Part shown: in pieces, positions 34,308 through 42,826 of the stretch | Layout of the letters: the number at the start of each line of letters is the position of its first letter | Numbering within the stretch: position 1 is the first letter of the stretch | Assembly (NCBI GenBank): GCA_964421085.1 | Contig: CAYQVO010000009.1 | Coordinates: 1 to 64,000, forward strand | DNA length: 64,000 nt | Source: CAYQVO01 sp964421085 | GTDB taxonomy: Bacteria; Bdellovibrionota_C; UBA2361; CAYQVO01 | Direction of reading: 5' to 3' | Program-made: the position numbers and the translations under genes | Notes under the pieces: generated by a model | Told to the model about the DNA's origin: nothing | The model's database searches: none | The model's input: only the letters and a program-made list of their open reading frames with translations

Positions 34308-35465
34308 ATGAGCAGTCGAGTCGCGCTTAAGTTGATTGAAAGCCCATTCGTCCGGCAGGAAGTTTCCCTGTGGGAAGAGGGTCGCGCGTCTTCGGCTCAT
34401 TCGCTTCATTATCTTCTTTCCTGGTCCGAAGCCTTTCCGCCGGCTCTTCCTGCGCATTTTATCTCGAAATACACATCGAAAGGCGGTGTTGTTCTCGATC
34501 CGTTCTGCGGCTCCGGGACTACCGCGCTTGAAGCGAAACTGAGCGGAAGAGTTCCGCTTGCGTTCGACTCTAATCCGCTTGCTGTTAAGATCACCCGGGC
34601 GAAACTGAATCCAGGCGATCTAACGGAAGTAACTCTCCGCCTGCAGCTTGCCAATCTCAAGCGCCCCGTCGATACAGCTTCCTTCAACAAGACATTCTCA
34701 GAGTTCTATGATATCGCCACTTACCGCGAGCTGGTGAACCTGAGGGAGATGATTTACTCGAACTACGATCGAGTCGCCGGTTTCATCGAATCAATCGCAC
34801 TTGGCCTTCTTCACGGCCACTCTGCGGGATATTTTTCCGTCTATACCAACCCCGCTGCATCGCTTCTTCCCGAGTCACAGCTGGATCTGAATATGAAAAG
34901 ATCTCAGTCTCCTGATTACAGAGCTGTTGTGCCGAGAATCCTCAGAAAGACTGCGGTGGTGCTTCGGGACGGCATTCACTCTTCATATCGTTCAGACGAA
35001 GGCAAGTGTGGTGTGGGGGATGCGCGAAACCTCACGTCTGTTCCCGATGCTTCGGTGAACCTTGTCGTCACTGCGCCGCCCCGCCCTGATTCTGTAGTCT
35101 TCTCGAACGAGCAGTGGCTTCGCCTCTGGTTCGCAAGAGTGCAGGCGCCGCGCGGCATCGAACAGAGTTCGCCTTGCCCGGGGCTGGACGGGTGGCTTGA
35201 TTTCATGAACGAAGTCCTCTTTGAGCTTGCGCGTGTGGTTGTTCCGGGCGGCCGGGCAGTGTTTGATTTAAGTGAAACCCGGGTTGAAAAAATCCGTGTC
35301 AGGCTCGATGAAGAGCTTCAGGGTCTTATCGAGGAGTCTCTTCCGGGCTTCTGGCAGTGTGAAAGTCTCCTCATCCAGAGGGAAAAGGCTGCAAATATCG
35401 AAGGAACAAGGATGCGACGCGAAGCCGGAAGCGCGCATCGTATATTAGTGTTAAGGCGTCGTTAG
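34308..35465 (+). CDS. DNA methylase-like SAM-dependent methyltransferase with altered motif IV
   Basis: 385 residues from ATG 34308. Motif I is LDPFCGSGTTALEA, followed by AFDSNPLAVKITRAKL, as in N6-adenine/N4-cytosine DNA methyltransferases and TRM11-like RNA enzymes. The catalytic motif IV, normally (D/S/N)PPY, reads TAPPRPD near residue 254, lacking both the acidic or polar first residue and the aromatic. SNEQWLRLWFARVQ follows, as in relatives. No restriction endonuclease or specificity gene is nearby, so an orphan or non-DNA role is possible. GTG 34281 is an alternative start. Confidence 0.72.
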   Translation: MSSRVALKLIESPFVRQEVSLWEEGRASSAHSLHYLLSWSEAFPPALPAHFISKYTSKGGVVLDPFCGSGTTALEAKLSGRVPLAFDSNPLAVKITRAKLNPGDLTEVTLRLQLANLKRPVDTASFNKTFSEFYDIATYRELVNLREMIYSNYDRVAGFIESIALGLLHGHSAGYFSVYTNPAASLLPESQLDLNMKRSQSPDYRAVVPRILRKTAVVLRDGIHSSYRSDEGKCGVGDARNLTSVPDASVNLVVTAPPRPDSVVFSNEQWLRLWFARVQAPRGIEQSSPCPGLDGWLDFMNEVLFELARVVVPGGRAVFDLSETRVEKIRVRLDEELQGLIEESLPGFWQCESLLIQREKAANIEGTRMRREAGSAHRILVLRRR

Positions 35466-35508
35466 CTTCGGAGGCCTGACGTCTTTTTGCAGTCGAACCG
35501 GTGCAATA

Positions 35509-36924
35509 ATGGAATTCAAGATCCCCCGCCTGATGATTTCTTCCGGCCATTCCGGAGTCGGAAAGTCAGTCTTTGGTGTCGGCCTCGCAGTAGCTCTGAG
35601 GAAAAGAAACCTCAGCCTCGCGTTTGGGGTTAAAGGCCCGAATCTCCTGCAGTCCAATCTTTATCATCGGCTTACGCGGCGGTTCACCCGAAGCTTCGAC
35701 ATGCAGATTCTTACCGGCTATCAGACACTGGAGACTCTGAGAAGCGCGTCAGTTGGAGCTGATATTGTAATCATTGAGGGTGAGGGCGGTCTTTATGACG
35801 GCACGAGGCCTGGATCACTGCAGGGCTCCGACGCTGATTTTTCGGCGTCGACGGGAACTCCTGTGGCCCTTCTTCTTGACCCGGGTGAGTACGACGCGAG
35901 TTTTGCCGCGGTCGTGCGCGGCTTTGTCGATCTGGCGCGAAGTTTCAGGATAGGCGGCGTCATTGCAAACCGCCTTCAGACTTCCTCCACATCCGTGACG
36001 CCGAAGGGAAGAAGCTTTTTCGACGCCGCCCTTCACGGTTTCAATATGAACCCGCTTCTTGGAGCGCTGCCGGAAGCAAAGAATATCGCGCCGGTCACCC
36101 GCGGACGGTACTCGTTCCGCGAAGATGGACAGGCTGTTTTTCCAAGGCAGTTCTTCCTGAGTCTCGGCGAACTTGTTGAATCTTACGTCGATCTGGAGCG
36201 CCTGCTTGAAATAGCGGACACCGCTCCTCCGATTGAGCTGGAAACAGATATTCCGATTCCTTCCATGAGGCGGTGCAGGATTGGCGTAGCTGACGACAGC
36301 TGTTTCAGTATCTGTTTTCAGGATAATCTTGATCTGCTGCGTATGAATGGTGCTCAGCTTGTTTCCTTTTCCCCGCTCGCTGATTCAAGGCTTCCCGATA
36401 ATGTGGGAGGTATTTACGTCCCGGGCGGCAATATCGGTGAGTATGCGAAGGAGCTCGCATCCAATGAAGAGATGAAAAACGCCATCCGTGAGTTCGTCAG
36501 TGAGGGAGGGATCGTTTATTCTGAAGGCGCAGGTACCGCATACCTGTGCCAGGAGTACAGCCTGGGTTTCGACAGGGAACAAAGAGTGAGCGGAGTTGGA
36601 ATCATAAAGTGTACTGCTCAGGCGTATGAACCCTTTCTGAACTATACCGAGTCTGTAGCTGTTGAGGACTGTATACTCGGTCTTCGCGGTACCCCGATAA
36701 AAGGAATTTCGGTAAATGGATGGGTTGCGGAAAATGATCTAGGCGTTTTCAAAGTGCTGAATCTTTCGTATGCGCGTGAAAAGCCCGTTCCTGAAGGGTA
36801 TTCCCCCAGCGCGCAGGTGCTCGGCACATTCTGTTTCAATAATTTCGCGTCGAATCCTGTTGTGGCCCGGCAGCTTGTCGATGCCTGCGAGGTGGTGCGG
36901 CCGCTTACCGATTCACTGGATTAG
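35509..36924 (+). CDS. CobB/CbiA-like protein lacking glutaminase catalytic residues
   Basis: 471 residues with the two-domain plan of cobyrinate a,c-diamide synthase. The N-terminal dethiobiotin-synthase-like ATPase has SSGHSGVGKSVFGVGLA (P-loop) and IVIIEGEGGLYDG. The C-terminal half follows the class I glutaminase plan (GGIYVPGGNIGEYAKEL, EFVSEGGIVYSEGAG) but Gly 340 stands where the nucleophile Cys is usual (ECGG becomes EGAG). The late His pair (HLHF) is replaced by residues in CFNNFASNP. It therefore should not use glutamine. No cobalamin genes are nearby; the true substrate is unknown. Confidence 0.75.
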   Translation: MEFKIPRLMISSGHSGVGKSVFGVGLAVALRKRNLSLAFGVKGPNLLQSNLYHRLTRRFTRSFDMQILTGYQTLETLRSASVGADIVIIEGEGGLYDGTRPGSLQGSDADFSASTGTPVALLLDPGEYDASFAAVVRGFVDLARSFRIGGVIANRLQTSSTSVTPKGRSFFDAALHGFNMNPLLGALPEAKNIAPVTRGRYSFREDGQAVFPRQFFLSLGELVESYVDLERLLEIADTAPPIELETDIPIPSMRRCRIGVADDSCFSICFQDNLDLLRMNGAQLVSFSPLADSRLPDNVGGIYVPGGNIGEYAKELASNEEMKNAIREFVSEGGIVYSEGAGTAYLCQEYSLGFDREQRVSGVGIIKCTAQAYEPFLNYTESVAVEDCILGLRGTPIKGISVNGWVAENDLGVFKVLNLSYAREKPVPEGYSPSAQVLGTFCFNNFASNPVVARQLVDACEVVRPLTDSLD

Positions 36925-36997
36925 AGGTTTATCAGCTCTGACGGCATGTGCCCCCCGGATTTCACCAATATCTCCGAATATTATATAGTATTCAGAG

Positions 36998-38686
36998 ATG
37001 GGAACAACGATCAGAGGAAACACAAACGGGCTGGCTTCATCGCAGTTTCGATCTATCGAGAAACTTGCGAGGCGGCGCCTTGCGGATGACGAGATAGTTT
37101 CATTCGAACTGGCAAGAGAACTCTACGCGACCGCACAGGACGTGCAGAGAAGAATAGGACTCCTGATTTCGCGGGAGGGACAGATCGAAGAGATAGTAGT
37201 CGGAACGAGGACAATCCTTTACCTGCCCGATCTTGGAAGGTACAGACTGGGGCGGGGGCGTCTTCGGAGGCTGAGGCTTGTTTTCGCGGATCTCTCGAAC
37301 AGGAAAGGGACAGCGCATATTCCGTTCGATGTTTACACTGACCTCGAGAAACTGCGTCTCGATGCTGTTGTCAGCGTGAAAGAGGAGCAGAATAGAGTGC
37401 TGATGAGCTATGCGCATCTCCTTCCCGGAGAGAGCAACGGCGACAGACCGGTGCGCACCGAAAGCACAGAGGATCTGGCGAGATTCAGGCTCGACTTCCG
37501 TTCGCTGATGGAGTCTCTCGAGGATGAGCTTTCAGATGTCGATGTTCATGCAGGAAAGCGCGGCGCTGTTCTTGTCGGAGTGTACGACCGGGACATCCGG
37601 GACCCCGAAAGCAGAATCGCGGAGCTTCGGTCGCTTGCAGAAACAGCGGGAGTTGAGGTCATAGATTCTGTTATTCAGCGGAGGGTTCCCGACCCAAGGA
37701 CGCTCTTAGGAAAGGGCAAGCTCGAAGAGCTTATGATTCGGTGCGTGCGGGAGGATGCCGACCTTCTGATCTTCGACGGCGAACTTCGTCCCTCCCAGTG
37801 GCGCGCGATTACCAACTCAACTGAGCTTAAGGTCATCGATCGCAGCATGCTCATCCTCGACATATTTGCGCAGCGCGCTCAGAGCAATGAAGGGCGTCTT
37901 CAGGTCGAACTTGCGCAGCTCAAGTACAATCTGCCGCGGCTTGTTGAGAAGGACACAGGACTGTCGAGGCTGACGGGAGGAATCGGGGGCAGGGGACCTG
38001 GAGAGACAAAGCTTGAAATCGGACGGCGGCGCATACGTGATCGCATTTCGTTTCTCGAGGGGAAGATCGATCAGTTATCCCGCCAGCGCTCAATGCAGCG
38101 CTCGAAAAGAGAGGAGCAGCAGATTCCGCTCGTGTCGCTTATAGGGTACACAAATGCGGGGAAATCGAGTCTATTCAACGCACTCACGAAGAGCGCGGTT
38201 TTCGTCGAAGACAAACTGTTTGCGACTCTTGATCCCGCCCAGCGCCGTATGGTGCTTCCCTACGAAGGAGCTCCGGGAACTCTAGTCCATCTTGTGCTCG
38301 CCGATACTGTAGGTTTTATCCGGGACCTTCCGCAGGAGCTGTCGAACGCTTTCCGGGCGACGCTGGAAGAGATTGGACGTGCATCACTGCTTCTGCATGT
38401 CGTCGACGGGTCTGATCCGGAATTTGCCCGGCGCAAGAATGCGGTGGAATCGATTCTTCGTGAAATGGAATTTGTCGACATCCCCATGCTGCTGGTAATC
38501 AACAAATCCGACGTGCTGAACGATAATCAGCGAACAGAGCTTGAATGGGAGTTCCCTCATGGATTCTTTGTCTCCGCAAAAACGCGCGAGGGGTTTGCCC
38601 CGCTGAGAGCGGAGGTTGAACGAATTTTCAAGGAGGCAGGAATGACCCGCAGGGCTGCGCCGGGCGATGCTCCGTCGTTGCGGTGA
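36998..38686 (+). CDS. hflX: Ribosome-splitting GTPase HflX, long form
   Basis: 562 residues, about 140 longer than E. coli HflX because of an N-terminal extension. The HflX nucleotide-binding domain lies at residues about 190-360 (GVEVIDSVIQRRVPDPRTLLGKGK; TGGIGGRGPGETKLE). The GTPase core shows G1 GYTNAGKSSLFNALT, G3 DTVGFI and G4 NKSD. Known HflX splits stalled or heat-damaged 70S ribosomes. The extension (residues 1-150) matches the long HflX proteins I know from several phyla. Monocistronic by spacing. Confidence 0.93.
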   Translation: MGTTIRGNTNGLASSQFRSIEKLARRRLADDEIVSFELARELYATAQDVQRRIGLLISREGQIEEIVVGTRTILYLPDLGRYRLGRGRLRRLRLVFADLSNRKGTAHIPFDVYTDLEKLRLDAVVSVKEEQNRVLMSYAHLLPGESNGDRPVRTESTEDLARFRLDFRSLMESLEDELSDVDVHAGKRGAVLVGVYDRDIRDPESRIAELRSLAETAGVEVIDSVIQRRVPDPRTLLGKGKLEELMIRCVREDADLLIFDGELRPSQWRAITNSTELKVIDRSMLILDIFAQRAQSNEGRLQVELAQLKYNLPRLVEKDTGLSRLTGGIGGRGPGETKLEIGRRRIRDRISFLEGKIDQLSRQRSMQRSKREEQQIPLVSLIGYTNAGKSSLFNALTKSAVFVEDKLFATLDPAQRRMVLPYEGAPGTLVHLVLADTVGFIRDLPQELSNAFRATLEEIGRASLLLHVVDGSDPEFARRKNAVESILREMEFVDIPMLLVINKSDVLNDNQRTELEWEFPHGFFVSAKTREGFAPLRAEVERIFKEAGMTRRAAPGDAPSLR

Positions 38687-38703
38687 TGTGTTCAGGGACC
38701 CGA

Positions 38704-38889
38704 TCAGTCGCCTGAGAGCAATTCCCCTCCAATGGCCCAGCTTTCAGCGGGAATGTCCTCGAAGACTACATACGTGTAGTGGGCGGGTTTGCCGGCCACT
38801 TCTTTCATGGTCTGCGTGATTGCTTCGGCGATTTTTTTCTTCTGTTCTTTCGAAAGTTTTCCTGCTGATTTCACATTTATGTATGGCAC
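38704..38889 (-). CDS. 4-oxalocrotonate tautomerase family protein
   Basis: The start is GTG 38889, so the protein is MPYINVKSAGKLSKEQKKKI and so on, 61 residues, the normal size. Pro 2 becomes the N-terminal catalytic proline after methionine removal, which decides the start; longer frames would bury it. GGAGA lies eight bases upstream. The C-terminal segment SWAIGGELLS matches the family, which moves double bonds in 2-hydroxymuconate-like acids. It follows the CBS gene by 22 bases on the same strand. Confidence 0.85.
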   Translation of the reverse strand: MPYINVKSAGKLSKEQKKKIAEAITQTMKEVAGKPAHYTYVVFEDIPAESWAIGGELLSGD

Positions 38890-38911
38890 AGTTTTCTCCA
38901 TCAATTTCGGA

Positions 38912-39325
38912 TTAAAGGGAAGCCTTTCCGTTTTTAACAAGATCGGCAAGAAGACGGCATGCGTCAGTTGTTGTAAATATTCCGGTTACCGCTCCGTTTT
39001 TTGTTATTACGGTTGAGCCCAGCCTTCGCCTTGCCATCGTTGCCAGAACAGCTTCCAGAGGTTCATTTTCTTCGACTACGTAAGGGGCAGAAAGACAGAT
39101 GTCTTTGCACAGTATCTTTGTGCGGAAATCACTGTCCTTGTATACGCCTGCGGCAATTTTCAGATCCCTTTCGGATATCAGGCCGTAAATTTTCCGTCCA
39201 TCGACGACGGGAAGATGGCGGATACGGTACCGGTTCATTATTTTTTCGGCCGTTCCAAGATGCTCCAGAAATTCAATCGTATAAGGATTTGGCAGCATGA
39301 AGTCGCGGATGACAGTTTTGTTCAT
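38912..39325 (-). CDS. Tandem CBS-domain protein
   Basis: From ATG 39325 the protein is 137 residues and consists only of two CBS domains: VIRDFMLPNPYTIEFLEHLGTAEKIM with RHLPVVDGRKIYGLISERDL, and CLSAPYVVEENEPLEAVLATM with GSTVITKNGAVTGIFTTTD. Free CBS pairs usually bind AMP, ATP or SAM and act as sensors for a partner. The tautomerase gene follows. Start is uncertain: no good ribosome site is visible, and ATG 39397 is possible. Confidence 0.8.
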   Translation of the reverse strand: MNKTVIRDFMLPNPYTIEFLEHLGTAEKIMNRYRIRHLPVVDGRKIYGLISERDLKIAAGVYKDSDFRTKILCKDICLSAPYVVEENEPLEAVLATMARRRLGSTVITKNGAVTGIFTTTDACRLLADLVKNGKASL

Positions 39326-39546
39326 AGCGGAGCAAATTTCGTTTGGATTCTGAAGTACCAGCATATATAGTAAAGCAGCTTCGGGTGGTTCCAACAACTT
39401 CGCACTGCTTCGCAGGCCGGAATAATTTCGCCCGGAGGGACTTTGTAAGAGTTCGGTTTATCAAAGAGGCTTAAAATGGAACTCAAGTATCAGGACTTGC
39501 TGCCTTAAGGAACGAGAGATGTAGTCCGGTTTGCGTGGGGAAGTGA

Positions 39547-40161
39547 ATGGACGCGATGATAATCAATCCAGACCTTGATGCCCGGATGCGGCTGAAACAG
39601 GCTCTGTGCTTTGTGCCGGAGTTCAAGGCCGTAAAGGTCATGGCAACGCTGACAGAAGCCCTTCAGCGCCTGTTTTCGGGGGGGATGTTCGGCGCTTTCT
39701 TTGTGTCTGCGCTGTTCGGNNNNNNNNNNGATGTCGCGGGGGATCTCGTTCCTGGCGCCGATGGGTTTCTGGTAGAACCATTTTCGGTCGAGGCGCTCCA
39801 GAAAATTTATGATCTTGCGGTCGAAGTCCGCAGGCAGAGGGTGGAGGCGCGGCAGAAGGCCGGCATGCGGCTTCTTCTTCATACGGCAGTCGACGGCATC
39901 GACGAATGGGCATGGAACTCCAGGCTGGAAGATGTGCCTGTCCCTTCAACTTCAACCAGACTGAAAAGGATCAGAGACTCAATACACGCACTCCCCGAAG
40001 AGCAGCTCGAGACATACTTTCATGTTCTGCAGGAGGTATTTTGCGAGATACGGAAGCCGAGAATTCTCGGATATCGCGGCGCAAGCCGTCGGTTGAGAAA
40101 AAAATACGGAGCGTTCCGGGGGGAGCACACCGGGCCATTCTGGCGAATCTTGCGGAAATGA
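39547..40161 (+). CDS. Degenerate receiver-domain protein interrupted by an assembly gap
   Basis: Residues before the gap (AMIINPDLDARMRLKQAL) look like the first strand and helix of a response-regulator receiver. After the gap, GADGFLVEPFSVEALQKIYDLA matches the last strand and helix, with Glu in place of the usual Lys. The distance between the two is too short for a receiver, so about 25-30 residues are probably missing at the ten N. A C-terminal 100-residue helical region (LPEEQLETYFHVLQEVFCEI) is unknown. The frame is only assumed to continue across the gap. Confidence 0.5.
   Translation: MDAMIINPDLDARMRLKQALCFVPEFKAVKVMATLTEALQRLFSGGMFGAFFVSALFXXXXDVAGDLVPGADGFLVEPFSVEALQKIYDLAVEVRRQRVEARQKAGMRLLLHTAVDGIDEWAWNSRLEDVPVPSTSTRLKRIRDSIHALPEEQLETYFHVLQEVFCEIRKPRILGYRGASRRLRKKYGAFRGEHTGPFWRILRK
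39720..39729. other. Run of ten N (scaffold gap)
   Basis: Ten undetermined bases join two contigs. Ten is a conventional filler, and the receiver domain around it is short by an estimated 75-90 bases, so the true distance is likely greater. Confidence 0.95.
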
Positions 40162-40206
40162 ATATGGACGTCCATTTCAGTTTTCGAAGCTCAACAAATG
40201 GAAACC

Positions 40207-41493
40207 CTAAATGAGGTCGTACTGGCTTTCCATCATCAACTCTTCGACTTCGGCACGTTCTTTGGGAAATGAAGTTAAGACTTCGCAGCCCTTCTTTGTC
40301 ACGAGGACGTCATCTTCGATTCTCACTCCGCAGGCCGGCAGTTTTCCCGCTGCTTTTGGGAAATAGAGGCCCGGTTCCACAGTAATCACCATTCCGGCTT
40401 CAAGAGTTGCCGCATTATTGCCGCGGAGGTTTCCCACATCGTGAACATCGAGTCCGAGGGGATGCCCTATGCCGTGAGGAAAATAGGGCAGAAAAGACTT
40501 CCTGTTGAAGTGGCTCGATGCACTGCCTCTCAGGACGCGGAGTTCACAAAGTCCCTGAGACATTACTCTGGCAGCCGCGTCGTAGACGGCTTGTGCCTTC
40601 ACTCCGGCCCGGACTTTTGAAATTGCCGCTTTCTGGGCTTCCAGAACGATGTCATAAAGCTCTCCTGTTGCACCTTCGAACCGGCCGGTCGCGGGAAATA
40701 CGCGCGTGATATCGGAGGCGTAATACTGGTACTCGGCCCCGCAGTCGATGAGAATGAGATCTGATTTTTTAGCGATTCTGGTACATTGCTCATAATGGAG
40801 GGCAGCCGCAGAAGCGCCGGCTCCGACAATTGTAGTGAACGCAGGTTCGCCGCCGTAGACCCGAAACCAGTAATCGATTGTGGCCTGGAGGAATCTCTCA
40901 GGGACATTGGGGGCAATGTAGGGGAGAGCCTCTTCGAGGGCAGCTGTGGTGATGGAAGCGGCTTTTCTTATTGTTTCGACCTCTATCTCTTCTTTATGGA
41001 CCCGCATCGGTGTCAGGATCGTGTCGGCAGGATGAAATGACGAGGGCATTCCGGAGCGTTCATGGGACGGTCGGGACATAAGCTCCTGAGCGATAATAAG
41101 GCTCAGATTTCCTGGAAAGCTCTGGTAGTAAAGAGCAGGTGATCCTTTGACCCGTCTGATGACTTCAGCTGCGGGATTTTCCGTGACAATTAGTTCAGCA
41201 CCAAGTGCGCGGGCGAGTTTCTTCGGATCCTCCGGGTTTCCTTCCCAGACCGTTCGTTGAGGATTTGCTTTTGGCGCAAAAAGCAGAGGTGCTTTTTCAG
41301 TGCTGGAGACAAAAAGGGCGAGGTTTCTTTCTACAGACCCCGTAAGGTAGTAAAAGTCGCTGTTCTGTCTGTAGGGGTAATGGGTATCACGGTTGCGGAT
41401 GCATTGAGGGGCGCTGCTCAGAAGCAACACGCCTCCGGTTTCTTTCAATTTTTTCTGAACTCTTGCTATTCTTGCACGATAAATCTTTGTCAT
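40207..41493 (-). CDS. pepP: Xaa-Pro aminopeptidase (M24B)
   Basis: 428 residues with the two-domain structure of PepP. It removes N-terminal residues ahead of proline, using two manganese ions. Metal ligands are visible: Asp in LIDCGAEY, Asp in SDITRVFP, His in HGIGHPLGLDVHD, Glu in TVEPGLYF, and Glu in VRIEDDVLV. The N-terminal domain NSDFYYLTGSVERNLALFV is typical. AAAGGTGGG lies before ATG 41493. The thioesterase gene starts only 30 bases away on the other strand, so the two share a very compact promoter region. Confidence 0.93.
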   Translation of the reverse strand: MTKIYRARIARVQKKLKETGGVLLLSSAPQCIRNRDTHYPYRQNSDFYYLTGSVERNLALFVSSTEKAPLLFAPKANPQRTVWEGNPEDPKKLARALGAELIVTENPAAEVIRRVKGSPALYYQSFPGNLSLIIAQELMSRPSHERSGMPSSFHPADTILTPMRVHKEEIEVETIRKAASITTAALEEALPYIAPNVPERFLQATIDYWFRVYGGEPAFTTIVGAGASAAALHYEQCTRIAKKSDLILIDCGAEYQYYASDITRVFPATGRFEGATGELYDIVLEAQKAAISKVRAGVKAQAVYDAAARVMSQGLCELRVLRGSASSHFNRKSFLPYFPHGIGHPLGLDVHDVGNLRGNNAATLEAGMVITVEPGLYFPKAAGKLPACGVRIEDDVLVTKKGCEVLTSFPKERAEVEELMMESQYDLI

Positions 41494-41523
41494 ATGAGCC
41501 CACCTTTAATCTTCAGGAGGAAA

Positions 41524-41940
41524 ATGGCGCCACTACTTTATCAGTACATCTACACCGTTGACGAGAATGATATAAGCCCTGACTATCGTCATGTTCACCA
41601 TGCAAGGACTCTTCTCTTTCTGGAGCGTGCGAGATGCCAGTTTCTCGATGAAATTAACTGTTCAAACGCGAGCCTGATTAAACAAGGCGTATTCTCGGTG
41701 GTGACCCGAATTGAAATTGAGTACAGGCGGGAGGTCGTGGCGGGTGAAATCCGTGTCACGTGCGAGAATCTCGAGGTCAGGGGGCGCTCCCTGTTCGTCA
41801 CCCAGCGCGTGTACAACCACCGGGGAAAAGAGGCTATTTATGCAGTTCTGGAGTTGAAATTCATGGACGGGCAGACAAGACGGGCAGGGGAAGTTCCCCA
41901 ACGAATTGCGGCGGTTGCCGACAGGGCCGCTTTCTGCTGA
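41524..41940 (+). CDS. Hotdog-fold acyl-CoA thioesterase
   Basis: From ATG 41524 (after CAGGAGGAAA) the protein is 138 residues, the usual size for the 4-hydroxybenzoyl-CoA thioesterase family. ISPDYRHVHHARTLLFLERARCQFL is the family's first helix, but the active-site Asp of the classic DTDxxG(V)VYH motif is replaced by SPDYRHVHH. SVVTRIEIEYRREVVAGEI and FVTQRVYNHRGKEAIYAVLELKFMD form the sheet. Probably hydrolyses an acyl-CoA or acyl-ACP. The strong ribosome site rejects the longer upstream frame, which overlaps pepP. Confidence 0.8.
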   Translation: MAPLLYQYIYTVDENDISPDYRHVHHARTLLFLERARCQFLDEINCSNASLIKQGVFSVVTRIEIEYRREVVAGEIRVTCENLEVRGRSLFVTQRVYNHRGKEAIYAVLELKFMDGQTRRAGEVPQRIAAVADRAAFC

Positions 41941-42006
41941 TGGTTTGCCATTTGTTCTGATTTCCTGTAAAGTTAACCGCTCGACATCGTTGGAAGTAAT
42001 CGGCTT

Positions 42007-42228
42007 ATGAAAGATAACACTCATCCCAAGTATTACCCTCAGGCTCAAATCATCTGTACAGGATGCGGAAACCAGTTTACGGCCGGCTCGACGTTGCCGG
42101 AAATAAGAGTGGCTGTCTGCTCTTCATGTCACCCATTTTTTACGGGAAAACAGAAGTTCGTCGACTCTGAAGGACGTGTCGAACGGTTCCGGAAGAAATA
42201 CGCCCAGAAGGCTCAGGCGGGGTCGTGA
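42007..42228 (+). CDS. rpmE: 50S ribosomal protein L31
   Basis: 73 residues, typical zinc-type L31. THPKYYPQAQIICTGCGNQF and VAVCSSCHPFFTGKQKFVDSEGRVERF contain the two CxxC pairs that bind zinc. It is present at the surface of the large subunit near the central protuberance. The next gene starts inside its stop codon (GTGA), which implies translational coupling. Confidence 0.96.
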   Translation: MKDNTHPKYYPQAQIICTGCGNQFTAGSTLPEIRVAVCSSCHPFFTGKQKFVDSEGRVERFRKKYAQKAQAGS

Positions 42229-42770
42229 CCTCCAATGCTGCTGTCCGCAGCGATGGCCACTTGCGGGTCTGCAGTAGTTGCGCCCGGGTCCTGTTTATCG
42301 TCAGTTTGTTAGTTGTTTCATCCTGCCGGGGAAGTGGTGTATCGCCGGGTGCCAACGCCCCTGGATTTCGTCTTCTCTCTGTTCAGGGGTCGGAGGTCCG
42401 TCTTTCTGATTTCCAGGGGAAAAAAGTCATTCTTTGTTTCTGGGCCACTTGGTGTCCCCCCTGTTTAGAAGAACTGCCATCGCTTCAAAAGCTTCATGAA
42501 AGTCTTAGGGGCACAAATCATACCGTGATTGGAATTGCAACACAGGACACACGTGAGGATGTTCTGGAATGGAAGGAGAAGCTCGGCATCACTTTTTCCA
42601 TTCTCATTGACGACGATGGTGAGGTCGCCCGCAGGTACAAAGCCACCGGGTTCCCGGAGACTTTCCTGGTGGACGAGCGGGGAAAAATTCAGGAGATTAT
42701 GGATCCGGATCATGGCATTCGGGTCTTGAAGGTCGTGGGGCCCAGAGACTGGCAGAAGTTCAGATTTTAA
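42225..42770 (+). CDS. TlpA-like thioredoxin lipoprotein
   Basis: 181 residues. A hydrophobic segment ending VVSSC at about residue 34 looks like a lipoprotein signal, although the N-terminal region before it is long. The thioredoxin fold of the TlpA/ResA type follows: APGFRLLSVQGSEVRLSDFQGKKVILCFWATWCPPCLEELP, with active-site CPPC, and GFPETFLVDERGKI with the cis-proline-region. It is expected to reduce disulfides outside the cytoplasm, for example in cytochrome c maturation. It starts at GTG 42225, overlapping rpmE. Sequence between positions shown is split here only by commas. Confidence 0.85.
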   Translation: MTSNAAVRSDGHLRVCSSCARVLFIVSLLVVSSCRGSGVSPGANAPGFRLLSVQGSEVRLSDFQGKKVILCFWATWCPPCLEELPSLQKLHESLRGTNHTVIGIATQDTREDVLEWKEKLGITFSILIDDDGEVARRYKATGFPETFLVDERGKIQEIMDPDHGIRVLKVVGPRDWQKFRF

Positions 42771-42816
42771 ATTGTCTCAGAGACCTTGCGCAACATCGCA
42801 AGGTCTCTGAGACAAT
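42771..42816. repeat. REPIN-like perfect palindrome
   Basis: A 20-base arm (ATTGTCTCAGAGACCTTGCG, 42771-42790), six-base loop CAACAT, and the exact reverse complement (42797-42816). The core TCTCAGAGAC-N-TTGCG recurs at both ends of the RAYT element 5 kb downstream (47971 and 49205 region), so this is most simply a doublet of the same REP sequence in inverted orientation. It lies between two convergent genes and could also end transcription in both directions, though no T-run follows. Confidence 0.8.
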
Positions 42817-42826
42817 GGGGGTTCTT

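Noticed and set aside
42771..42816. Simple rho-independent terminator
   Set aside because: No T-run follows either arm, and the same core appears at both RAYT ends, so a REP origin explains it better, though terminator function is not excluded.
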